Source: Neocallimastix lanati (nom. inval.) (lineage: Eukaryota; Neocallimastigomycota; Neocallimastigomycetes; Neocallimastigales; Neocallimastigaceae). From it: a stretch of DNA of 64,000 nucleotides. Below the pieces are notes generated by a model. That model ran no database searches, was not told the DNA's origin, and saw only the letters and a program-made list of their open reading frames with translations. The stretch covers positions 53,501 through 117,500 of the forward strand of contig JACVTC010000096.1 of the NCBI GenBank assembly GCA_016946835.1, read 5' to 3'. A program made the translations under genes and the position numbers. Positions 46,547-63,691 of this stretch are shown one piece after another (position 1 is the first letter of the stretch; the number at the start of each line of letters is the position of its first letter).

Positions 46547-49315
46547 ATGGATTCAATTAATGATTTCAATGAAGAAAAAGACTTTAAACTTGTAAAACAA
46601 TTTGAAATTAAAAGAAATTCAAAAAAAATTTCAAATTACCTTATCAAAAATAAAATTAATGTGGAGGTCTTTAATCATTATCTATTAAATGAATATTCTC
46701 TTTCAGTAGACTCAGACATTAGTGATGGTGAAATCATTAAATTATTAATTCAATATGCTGAAAAATATCATATCTTATTGGATTGCAAGTATCTACTTTT
46801 AGAAGGTGTCAGTAACAACACTGTTGAAACGGTTAAACAGTTAGAAGATTATGCTAATAGAAATGAAATTGTTATGGAAGTTAATACAAAAAATAATAGT
46901 GGATATTCCCTACTTCTATTAGCCATCATTAATAATAATATCGACATGGTTCAATTTTTAATAGACTATGCTAATAAACATACTACTATTTTGGAAATAA
47001 ATGAGAAAAGTAAAAATAAAAAATATCCACTTCTAGCCGCTGCTAATAAGAATAATTTTGAAATAATGAAACTCTTACTAGATTATACTAATAAAAATAA
47101 TATTATTTTGGATATTACAGGAAAAGAAAATGAATATGGATACTCTCCACTTTTGGTCGGTGCCCTTAATAATAATATGAAAATAGTTCAGCTGTTAGTA
47201 TCTTATGCTGAGAAAAATAATATTAACTTGAATATTAATGAAAAGGATAATGAAAACTGTTATCCATTTCTAGCTGCCATGATTAATAATAACATGAAAA
47301 TGGTTAAATTATTAATAGATTACGCCAATAATAATAGTATTATCTTAGATATTAATACTAAAGAGAACGAAAATGGAAATTATCCCTTTTTATTGGCAGT
47401 TAAGAAGAATAATATTAAAATGATTGAATTGCTAAAAGATTACTCCAGCATAAATAATATTATTTTGTATACTAATATTAAGGATAATGAGGAAAATTAT
47501 CCACTTTTAGTCGCCGTTAAGCAGAATAATATTGAAATAATTAAATTATTAATAAATTATGCCCATATCAATAATACCTCTTTGTATATTAATGCAAAAA
47601 ACAATGATGATGATTATCCAGTTTTGATGGCATCTCTCAATGATAACATTGAAATAGTTAAATTGTTAATCGCATATGCCAATGAAAAAGGTATCATTTT
47701 AAAAATTAGTGAGAAAAACAAAAATTGTCAATATCCTCTCTTAGTTTCCACTTACAAAAATAATTTCGAGCTGGTTAAACTATTAATCGATTATGCTGAT
47801 AAAAATGATATTGCTTTGGAGATCTCCGAAAAAGAGAAGGAGCATGGGTATTTCCCACTTTTGGTGGCCACATTTAATAATAATACTGACATGGTTCAAC
47901 TGTTAATAGATTATGCCAATAAAAATGATCTTATTTTGCCAATTAATGAAAAAGATAACAATGGATATTATCCATTTTTATTATCTACTTTGAAGAATAA
48001 TACTGAAATAACTCAGCTATTAATCGATTATGCCAATAGTAATCATCTTATTTTGGATATTAATGCGAAAGAAAATGAAAATGGCTTCTACCCAATTCTG
48101 TTTACCATTATGAATAAGCACACTGAAATGTTTAACTTAATAATGGATTATGCTAATAAGCATAGTATCAAATTAGAGTTGAATGAGAAGGACAAAAATG
48201 GAAATTATCCTCTTTTAACAATCATTAGACAAAATAATACCGACAAGTTTAAATTATTCATAGACTACGCTAATCAAAATAATATTATTTTGGAAATTAG
48301 GAGAAAAAACAAAAAAAGACAATATCCAGTTTTAGCAGCCATTATAAATAATAACATTGAAATAATTAAAATACTGTTAGATTATGCAGAGAAAAATAAT
48401 ATTAATTTGGATATTAATGCAAAAGATGATGAATATGGATACAATCCTCTTATATTTGCCATTAAGAAAAACAATTTTGATATGGTGAAATTATTACTTG
48501 AATATGCCAGTAAAAATAATATTGTTATAGATGTTAATGTAAAGGAAAAAAAATACGGATTATATCCTCTCTTAATTGCCTTTACTCTTAACAATATTAA
48601 ACTAGTTAACCTATTAATTGACTATGCCAATAAAAATGACATCATTTTGAAATTAAATGAAAAAAACAAGAAAGGTAACTATCCTCTCTTAATCGCAATA
48701 AATATGAATAATACTGAATTGGTTAGATTACTGATATGTTATGCCAATGAAAAGGATATCACGTTGGATTTAAATGAAAAAAATGATTCCGGAAGTTTTC
48801 CCCTTCTTCTTGCTATTGAAAAGAAAAATGATGACGTTGTTAAACTATTGATAGATTATGCCAATGAACATAAAATTACCATTGATGTTAATTCCAAGGA
48901 AAATGAATATAGCAATTATCCCCTTTTGGCCGCAACCATTACTAATAATATTGAAATAATTGACTTATTAATCAATTATTCCAACGAAAATGAAATTATT
49001 TTGAATATTAATGAAAAGGATAGTGATGGAGATTATCCGATGTTAATAGCCGTTAAACAAGATAATTTTAATCTGGTTAAATTATTAATAGATTATGCTA
49101 AGAGTAGAAATATGAATATTGAATTAAAAGCAAAAAATAAGGAAGAATGCCATCCACTTTTAGCTGCTATGAATAAGAAAAATAATAAAATCATAAATTT
49201 ATTAAAAGATTATGCCAGTAAAAACAATATTAATTTAGAGAGTAATCATGAAAAAGAAATCAGACATAAAAATTCATTTCTAATAGGAAAATTAAGGAGC
49301 ATTTTAAATTATTAA
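46547..49315 (+). CDS. Large ankyrin-like repeat protein
   Basis: 922 residues from the first ATG (MDSINDFNEEKDF). The open frame extends 12 codons upstream only through a TTG, so ATG 46547 is preferred. After ~60 N-terminal residues the protein consists of about 22 tandem units of 39-40 residues with the pattern NNIEIVKLLIDYANKNNI followed by LDINEKDNENGYYPLLAAIK. The helix pair and the Tyr-Pro-Leu-Leu step fit ankyrin repeats (VKLLLxxGAD ... GxTPLLxA) stretched by a longer loop. No signal peptide, membrane segment or catalytic domain is seen, so a protein-binding scaffold in the cytoplasm or nucleus is the best guess. Intronless as read. The last ~20 residues are Lys/Arg-rich. The partner and role are unknown. 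Confidence 0.85.
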   Translation: MDSINDFNEEKDFKLVKQFEIKRNSKKISNYLIKNKINVEVFNHYLLNEYSLSVDSDISDGEIIKLLIQYAEKYHILLDCKYLLLEGVSNNTVETVKQLEDYANRNEIVMEVNTKNNSGYSLLLLAIINNNIDMVQFLIDYANKHTTILEINEKSKNKKYPLLAAANKNNFEIMKLLLDYTNKNNIILDITGKENEYGYSPLLVGALNNNMKIVQLLVSYAEKNNINLNINEKDNENCYPFLAAMINNNMKMVKLLIDYANNNSIILDINTKENENGNYPFLLAVKKNNIKMIELLKDYSSINNIILYTNIKDNEENYPLLVAVKQNNIEIIKLLINYAHINNTSLYINAKNNDDDYPVLMASLNDNIEIVKLLIAYANEKGIILKISEKNKNCQYPLLVSTYKNNFELVKLLIDYADKNDIALEISEKEKEHGYFPLLVATFNNNTDMVQLLIDYANKNDLILPINEKDNNGYYPFLLSTLKNNTEITQLLIDYANSNHLILDINAKENENGFYPILFTIMNKHTEMFNLIMDYANKHSIKLELNEKDKNGNYPLLTIIRQNNTDKFKLFIDYANQNNIILEIRRKNKKRQYPVLAAIINNNIEIIKILLDYAEKNNINLDINAKDDEYGYNPLIFAIKKNNFDMVKLLLEYASKNNIVIDVNVKEKKYGLYPLLIAFTLNNIKLVNLLIDYANKNDIILKLNEKNKKGNYPLLIAINMNNTELVRLLICYANEKDITLDLNEKNDSGSFPLLLAIEKKNDDVVKLLIDYANEHKITIDVNSKENEYSNYPLLAATITNNIEIIDLLINYSNENEIILNINEKDSDGDYPMLIAVKQDNFNLVKLLIDYAKSRNMNIELKAKNKEECHPLLAAMNKKNNKIINLLKDYASKNNINLESNHEKEIRHKNSFLIGKLRSILNY

Positions 49316-49318
49316 TAA

Positions 49319-49355
<37 letters not shown>

Positions 49356-49406
49356 TTATTTTTAATGTCATAAAAAAAAAAAAAAAGATCATAAATATAT
49401 AAATTC

Positions 49407-49644
49407 TTTTCATTTTTCTTTCAGCCGAATAACCATAAATAAATTTTGAAATAGTTGAACTTTTAATGAATTTTTGTTAATAAAAAAGAAGGTATTATTA
49501 GTATTATTTTTTCATTGACTAAATATTTATTATTTTCATTTTTCTTTCAGTCATATAACCATAAATAAATTTTGAAATAGTTGAACTTTTAATGAATTTT
49601 TGTTAATAAAAAAGAAGGTATTATTAGTATTATTTTTCATTGAC
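49407..49644 (+). repeat. Two ~112-bp copies, period 126 bp, downstream of the ankyrin-like gene
   Basis: Copies start at about 49407 and 49533 with TTTTCATTTTTCTTTCAG and run through GAAGGTATTATTAGTATTAT to CATTGAC. Both contain a frame reading INFEIVELLMNF, an ankyrin-like helix, with stops around it. They look like duplicated remains of one ankyrin-like unit. Confidence 0.85.
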
Positions 49645-49696
49645 AACATTTTAATTAAAGAATTATTAGTATTATATTAAAAATAAATATAAAAAA

Positions 49697-49729
<33 letters not shown>

Positions 49730-49733
49730 TAAT

Positions 49734-49755
49734 CTAACCCTAACCCTAACCCTAA
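49734..49755. repeat. Short interstitial telomere-like tract (CCCTAA)n
   Basis: Three CCCTAA units preceded by CTAA, 22 bp in all, between a long poly-A run and AT-rich DNA. CCCTAA/TTAGGG is the telomere unit of many fungi. The tract is interior here. Confidence 0.9.
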
Positions 49756-50046
49756 TATATATATAAATAAATGAATGAATAAATAAATAAAAATTCAAAA
49801 TAATTTTTTTAAATTTTTTTTAATTATATTTTATAATTAATTATAGATATTTTTTAAAATAAAATAATTATTTACAATATTTAATTATAAAAATAAATTT
49901 AATTATAAAGATATATTTTAATATTTTGTAAAAAATAATATTATAACAATATTTTAATTATAAAAATATTATTTTTAAAATAATAAAATTTTATCATAAA
50001 AATATTTAATTTTATTTATTTATTTATTTATTTAATAATTCACAAT

Positions 50047-50134
50047 TTGGTGAAATGCAACTTGGCGAATTGCAATTTGGCGAAATGCCACATTTTTTAA
50101 TACGCCACATGCTTTCAAAAAATTGGCGAAATGC
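50047..50134. repeat. TTGGCGAAATGC repeats, 15-bp period
   Basis: Units at 50047, 50062 and 50077 (TTGGTGAAATGC, TTGGCGAATTGC, TTGGCGAAATGC) and a fourth at 50123. G+C is well above that of the flanks. One frame reads CNLAN CNLAK C, like a pentapeptide repeat, but it is far too short to call a gene. Confidence 0.75.
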
Positions 50135-51160
50135 CCCACACCCAAATTTATTTTTAACTATTAAAGAATAATATTAAAATAATTATTAAATCATATCAAT
50201 ATAAATATAATAAATATAAGCAAAAATATGAATAAAAGTAAAATTATATATATATAATTTTTTTACGGTAATAATTTATAAAAAAAAATTTTTTTTAAAT
50301 ATTCTAATTAATTTTAATTATTTATTATATCAATAAAAAAAAAATTTAATAAAAAAATATAAAAAATATATGTAAAAAAAATTTTTTTTTTTAGCTCGAA
50401 CTATCAAGAATAATAAAAGGTTTTATAACAGCATATAAATATTTAAGAATATATTATATATATATATATTATGAAATATTACTTTTCTTTAATTGAATTT
50501 AAATGGATCCACTTTTTTTGATTGTTCAATTTTCTTTTATTTTTTAATTAATTATAATTTCAATATTTTCAAAAAATAAAAACAAATTTATATATTTAAT
50601 ATAAATGTAATACATAAATTTGTAGTAATGCTAATGGTAATATTTAATGTATGTGTACATGCGCCACTAGCATTATACCTAACAAATACATAAAATAATC
50701 ATATAATTTTTATCTAATAAATAAATATTTATTTATTACAAGCTATATTCATAAAAATATTATTTAATATTTTAAACTTTATTTTTATAACATTTTCATC
50801 CAAAAGTTGAAGGCTGTTAAAGAGTTAATTAAAAGCGCGAAAGAAGTTTTTCTCTAAAATCCTTTTTCATTAATGTTGAGTTTAAATATTTAAGTAAAAA
50901 AAGAACCATTCACTGAATTTTTTCTCTTAATTTTAATTATTTATTCTAGTTTTTTTTTTTTTTTTTTTTTACTTTCTTTTAATTTTTACTAAATTCTCTT
51001 ATATATATATATGATACCGTTCATCCAATGTACTATAGATATTGCATTTTATATTATTTCGATTGTGGCTGCTTTATATATTTCAACTTTATTATCGTAA
51101 TTTATATATATTTTTATTACATTCTTATATTTAATATGTAGCTCTTTAAATAGATTTTTT

Positions 51161-51198
51161 ACCGCCACCAAATTGATATTTTATCAACTGGTGGCGGT
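51161..51198. other. Strong G+C-rich hairpin
   Basis: Arms ACCGCCACCA (51161-51170) and TGGTGGCGGT (51189-51198) are perfect complements. Inside, TTGATA (51173-51178) and TATCAA (51182-51187) pair again around a 3-nt loop. Poly-T lies before it and GAGTAAAAA after it. No T run follows directly, and no gene ends nearby. Confidence 0.8.
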
Positions 51199-51233
51199 GA
51201 GTAAAAATTTATTAATTGTCAACAACAACAACT

Positions 51234-51264
<31 letters not shown>

Positions 51265-52362
51265 ACTTTACCTTAATGAATATCAGATAATTCATATAGT
51301 TAACTTTTGATGATAAATTTATTATATTAATGTTTTAATATAATATTAATTTTTTATTTTTATTATTATCTTTTTATTTTATATTTTTTATTTTTTTTTT
51401 TTTTTATTTTATTATTTTAATCATTACATTCTTCTTATCGATGTATAATCATTATATATATATAATTTAAACTGAATAAATATTATTAAAATATTATTAT
51501 TTATAGATAAAGAAAAGAATAAAAATTAAAATAAATAGATAAATAAATAAAATAAATTTTTTAAAAAAATAATAATAAATAATAAATAATAATTAATAAA
51601 TAATAAATAAATAAATAATAAATAATTGAATAAATAAATAATGAATAATTGAATAATTGAATAATAAATAATAAATAATTAAATAATAATAATAAATAAT
51701 AAATAAATAAATAAATAATAGTAATAACAGTAATAATAATAATAATTATAATAATAGTAATAAATAATAAATAAATGAATAATTTTTTTTCTAAATATAA
51801 ATATAAATATAAATATATTTATTTATTTATTTATATAAAACAACAAAACAGTATCTTTAATAGAACAGAATAGATTACATATCACACTAAAAAAAAAGAA
51901 AAGAAAAAGAAATAAAAAACTTTTTTTATTAATTATTTTTTTATTATATTTATCTATATAATCTATATAGTATATATATATATATTCTTTATTTAATCTC
52001 TGTTATTGATTAAATTTTATTATTTAAATTAATTGACTTTAATAAATATATATATATATATATTCACTTTTATTATTTTTTTTTTTTATATTTAAAATAT
52101 TTAATTTAAAATTTTTTATAAATTTAATGATTAAGTTTAAAATCTTCTTTTTTTTTTTTTTTTATTTATTTTTATTTATTATTATTTTTTTTTATTTTAT
52201 TTTCTCTCTCTCTCTCTCTCTCTCTCTCTTTAAATTCATTTTTCCTTTTATTGTAAAATTTTAAATTAAATTATATTTATCATGTTTTTTTTTTTTTTTT
52301 TTTTTAATTTTTTTTTTTTTTTCAATATTTTGTTTTTTTTTCCCTATTGTTATCCCAATGCT

Positions 52363-54260
52363 TTAATTTTCTTTTTTATCTTCATTTTCTTTATCATCCT
52401 TATTATTATCCTTATTATCATCCTTATTATCGTCCTTATGATCATCCTTATTATCATCTTTATCATCATCATCATCTTTATCATCATCATCATCATCATC
52501 TTTTTTCTTTTCTACTACCTTATATTTATCTTCAGATAAGAATGGACATTTGAATTGAGTAGTTTTTACATAATTTGGACGATAAATAATAGATATGATT
52601 GGAATTTTCATGTTTATTTTATAATTTAAATCCATATCACTACCCGGTGAGGTAATACCACATCTGTCCAATATATATTTGAATGTATTATCATTTTTCA
52701 TACTTCGTGAAGCATATCTTAAAGATGTTGTTATAGTCATAAAAGCATTCTATTAACATCATTTATTGATTATAAATACATTTTATAATATAAATATAAA
52801 ATAATAATACACATTAATAAATAATTAATTTATTTTTATTCTTATTTTTATTTTTATTTTTTGTAAGAATTTAAAATAAAATAAAATCCCGTTTTAATTA
52901 ATAATTTTAAAATACCTTTCTTGGTCCAAATGAAACACTATTAACATAACTATCTCCAAGTAAAACATTATTTGCCAAAGCATCTGCCTTTAATACATAC
53001 TAAAAGAAATAAAATTTTAAAATATATATATATATATATATTTTAAATAAAGTAAAATAAAATAAAATTAAAAATTAAAAATAAATATAAATATATGTTA
53101 TATTAATAATATAAATATATTTTTTAAATTATATATATTAATATAATATTTAATTTATTTATATATATCTCTATGTATTTATTTTATATTTATTATTTAT
53201 ATAATTTTTTTTTTTATTTTTTATTTTTATTTTTTTATTTTTTTTTTTTTTTTTAATGAGTTACCTCAATGAAAAGACTATTAAATTTATAGGGTAAAAA
53301 GTTGTCATTTCTGACATCAAAATGAACAATCATATTAAACTGAACAAATGAATCAATATCAGAGGATGTTACATTAGTTAAATCTGTATACTCATCACGA
53401 TATTCAATATTCATTGGTAATTTATATTGAATACCATTTGGTTGTAATTCAAATTCGGTAACAATAATTTGTGGTAATCTCGGCCAAAGAAAGTATAATG
53501 CAATAAGAATAGTAATAATAATCAAAATGGATACAAAAATGAAAAGTTGATTTCTTAAAAGTCTGCTCTTTAAATCTTTTGGTTCTTTACTTTTAGGTTT
53601 CATACCTAATTCATTCATAATCTCTTCTAATTCCTTTTCTTTATCATCACTTTTAATCATATCCTCAATAGCATTTTCTTTATCACCATAATATGAAATC
53701 TTTCTTATAGTTTCTCTTTTTTCCTTTGTTATATCAGTTGAATTAGAATCATCTTTATAGTCTAAAGTTGGACTATTAACATACTGAATGGCTACCGGAG
53801 TAGCAGCCACTGGTGTTGTATAATAAACCGTTGGCACGGAAGCAATTTGTTGGGGATAAATAACAACTGGAACGGTAGCTGAGCCATTACTAAGTGGAGC
53901 TTGGGTAACATCAATGTCACTTGGTAATGATTCTTGATTACTTAATTCACTAACTTTAGAATATCTATTTTTAGAATATTTTTTACTATTTCTTTTTTCT
54001 TTTTTTGGTGTAGAAAAACTACCATAGGCATTATTATCATATGGATTACTATATTTTGTAGTACTTGTACTACCTATGAAACCATAATTATCACTTGGTT
54101 TGTTTTTTTCATGACTTTTCTTTTTTCTGTTCACTTTATTCATTAATTCATCGGGTTTAGTTGAATTAATTTTTTCATCTTCTTCTTTATTTATTTCATA
54201 TCCTTCAAAAGTATTATATGGATTATAACCATTATACTTATTATTATCGTTATTTTCCAT
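52363..54260 (-). CDS. Single-pass membrane protein with LEA2-like domain (three exons)
   Basis: Exons 54260-53265, 52999-52916 and 52749-52363 join in phase 0 with GT...AG introns, giving 488 residues. Residues 1-~238 are hydrophilic, Asn/Lys/Ser-rich, with a Pro/Val/Thr stretch at ~130-170. About 239-259 is one membrane helix (LFIFVSILIIITILIALYFLW) with no signal peptide, so a type II topology is likely. About 265-450 reads like an LEA2/WHy-type beta domain (QPNGIQYKLPMNIEY, HFDVRNDNFLPYKFNSLFIE, VLKADALANNVLLGDSYVNS). The tail after ~455 is almost pure Asp/Lys/Asn. Fungal and plant proteins of this plan sit in vacuole, ER or plasma membranes; the function here is unknown. Exon 2 was found by joining frames and splice sites. 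Confidence 0.8.
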
Positions 54261-60339
<6,079 letters not shown>

Positions 60340-60537
60340 TTAGGCACGGTTACAGAAATCGTAACAACCAGTGTTTGGGAAGAAAGGCTTCTTCATACTT
60401 ACTGGAACCTTCATTCTTCTGTTCTTTTGTTCAGAAGCAAAAGTCATACGCTTAAGGCATGGTTCATTTTCTTCTTCCATGAAATATCTCTTTCTTCTGG
60501 AGAAAGTTTCTAATTCAAAATCCATAACACCGTTCAT
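60340..60537 (-). CDS. Small basic protein of 65 residues, unknown function
   Basis: Complete ORF beginning MNGVMDFELETFSRRKRYF and ending GCYDFCNRA. I do not recognise a family. Reasons to believe it: G+C rises sharply exactly between the ATG and the TAA, codon use (GGT, GTT, AAG, TTC, CCA, AGA) is the same as in TRP4, and flanks on both sides fall back to homopolymers. The protein is rich in Arg/Lys, with clusters SRRKRY and QKNRRMK that could be nuclear-localisation or nucleic-acid-binding patches, an acidic EEENEP, and two Cys close to the C-terminus. No signal peptide or membrane helix. Met5 is an alternative start. It could also be a conserved exon of a larger gene, although the stop is followed at once by A-rich DNA. 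Confidence 0.65.
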   Translation of the reverse strand: MNGVMDFELETFSRRKRYFMEEENEPCLKRMTFASEQKNRRMKVPVSMKKPFFPNTGCYDFCNRA

Positions 60538-63500
60538 GATGATTTATTATAATTATGAAAAACTAAAAAAAAAAAAATTTCTTTTTTTTTAAATGTAAAT
60601 TTTTTTTTATGATTGCTAAATAAGCAGTCGTAATTTCTAAAAATTACTTTTGGGTTGTTTATAATTATTTTAAAAATAAAAGAATTGGTTTAAGTAGGTT
60701 CTATTCCTTTATTTTAAAATATTTAAAAATAATAATTAATTAACAAAAAGCTACTATTGATTATTTGACTTCTCTCTTTCTTATGTGTGTTTATAAAAAA
60801 ATTTAAAAATAAATAATAAAAATATAGTAATCGCTTTTTTATCGCTTTTTTATTAATTTATATTTATAAAAAATAATTTATTATAGAATGAAGAAAAAAA
60901 ATTTTTTTCTGAACGAAATTTTTTGCTTCATATATACTTTTTGCTCTCCAATAAAATGGCTTTTTATTTTTAGAAACCACCTTTTATTAAAATAATATTA
61001 TCATTACTATTATATTAACCAATAATGAAAAAGATTTAATTTAAAATAAAATAAAAATAAAATATAATGAAATATTATTATTCATTATTATTATTATTAT
61101 TATTGAATTTTTATTTTTATTTTTTTTTTTTTTTTCATATTTTTAAAATATAAATTAAAGATATTAATTTTAATCAATTTAATGCAATGTAAATTAAAAA
61201 ACTTTTTAATTAGAAAAAGAAAAAAAAAAAAAAAAAAATAGTACTAATAATAGGTAGAAAGGTATATATTTTTATTTTTATAAAAAAATAATTAATTTAT
61301 ATTGTTTATATGAATAATTAACAAAAAAAAAAATAATATAGATATACAAAATAAATTTTATATTAAAATTATTATTATTATTACTATTATAATTTATATT
61401 ATTAATTATTATTAAATATTAAAAATTTAATAATATTTTGAAAAATCCACAAATGAATTATAATAAACCACAATATTATGTAAAAAAAAAAATAAAAATA
61501 AAAAATAAAATAAAATAAAATAAAATAAAATAAAAATAAATAAATAAATTAAAATTTGAAGTAATTAATATCATTAAAAATAGTAAATGACATAAAAAAA
61601 ATATATTATTAATAAAGACTTTAATATAAATAAACATATCATATAGGTCATTAATAATTTTTATTTTTTAAATAAAAAATAATAAATTACAATTATAATC
61701 ATTATAATTATTCAAAGGTAAATATAAATATAGATATATATATTTGTTTATTTAAATTCATAAAATTATAAACAATTAATTTTATTAAAACTAAAAATAA
61801 AATACACATGAATCAATCTATTTATATTTACAAATAAATAGATGTTATGACACTATTTTTTTTTTTTTCAATTTATTATCTTTATCTAATATTTTTTATT
61901 ATTATTATTTTTATTATTATTAATTAATTTTATATATGAAATCAACAATTAAAATTTTAATAATTGATGCCATAATTCAAATTAATTAATATTACTAAAT
62001 AGTTAGAAAAAAAAATATGCATATATTTTTAATTTTAATTATTATATTTATTTTATTTTTTTTCATTTAACTAAAAATAAAATGGTCTATTTTTATTATT
62101 TGGTTGCACTCACTAATATTATTATATTGTAATGATAATTAATACTCTTCAATAATTAGTTAAAAAATATAAAGTATTTTAGAAAATTAGTCGTATATAA
62201 AAAAAATATAAAATACTATAGTTTATTTGGTTTACATTAATAAAAAAAGTAGGACAAGTTTTATTAAAACTAAAATATAATTAATAATAATTAATAAAAA
62301 GAAGTTCAAATTTTATTAAAATTATATAGAGAAAATTATATAAAAATAACCCATTTTAAATATTTATAATAACTAAAAATAAAATAGAATAATTATATTA
62401 TTTAGGTAGTATCCATAAAAAAAATAAATGAGATCAATAATTTTTTTTTAAAATAGAATATGAGAGAAGTTTTAAATTTAGATAGTATATTATATATATA
62501 TATAAAAAAATAATAATAATAAAAAAATAAAAATAAAAATAAAAAAATATTATTTATTAATTTCATATTAAATTTTTTTTTTTTAGTACTTGAAATTATA
62601 TATATTAATAATGATTTATATATAAAAGTAAATTCTTTATTATTATAATTATTATGCACCTGCCTTCAAAAAAATATTTCTATTTTATTTTTAGTGATAT
62701 TTTAATATAATTTTTTTTTTATTCTATTCCATTATATTTTAAAAATACGTGACACCATTATTTATTTATGGTAAAATATTATTTTACATCGAATACTAAT
62801 AATAATATTAATTTTAAATACAAACAGTATTAATAATTTCATTTTTGTAAAGCATAGACTACAATTGAAATATTTTATCATTGAATATTATTATTATTGT
62901 TAATATTCAATGATAAAATATTTCAATTGTAAACAATAATAATAATAATAAAAATTTCATATTCATATAACTCAACAGTTTATAATTACTAATTTATATA
63001 TATATATATATATTTTTTTTTTTACTGGTTATTTTAACCAAATTATTTTATATTATTTCACTATTTATTTTATTTTATTTTTATTTTTTATTAATATTTT
63101 ACTCTTTTATACTATTTCATTCTTTTATACTTTTATACTACTTTACTATTTATTTTTTTATTTTTGAAAGACATAATTTTTTTTTTTATTTTATTTTATT
63201 ATATTTATTTTTATTTTTATTTTTATTTTTATTTTTATTTTTATTTTTATTTTTATTTTTATTTTCTTTAATAATAAAAATGAAAGCTCTCTACTTCTAG
63301 CTAGCTATATCAGAAAAAATAATGTTTATATAATATTAAAAATAATGTTTATATAATATTTTATTTAATATATAATTTATATTTTATAATTATTCAATGT
63401 TCATTAATATCTTTATTTAATATATTTAATATTTTTTTTCATACTTGAAATTATATTAAAATGAATTTTATAATGATATTTTGATTGTTATATAATTAAT

Positions 63501-63656
63501 ATTTTATTATATATATATATATATATATATTTGAAATAATATTTATAGTAATAAAAAAAAGAAAAAAAGAATTAATACTATATGGAAAAAATATATTATA
63601 AAGTTTATGTGATAGAAATATAGTAGGGTATAGGGTAAAAATTGATATATTTATAG

Positions 63657-63691
<35 letters not shown>

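Larger units (their letters stand above)
49756..52362. other. AT-rich intergenic DNA with hairpins and short repeats, no gene seen
   Basis: Contains the TTGGCGAAATGC repeats, an imperfect 12-bp inverted repeat at 50626-50675, a strong hairpin at 51161-51198, a TTTTTATT- and AATA-rich zone, and a CT run at 52202-52229 just downstream of the LEA2-like gene. No protein-coding stretch was recognised. Confidence 0.65.
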
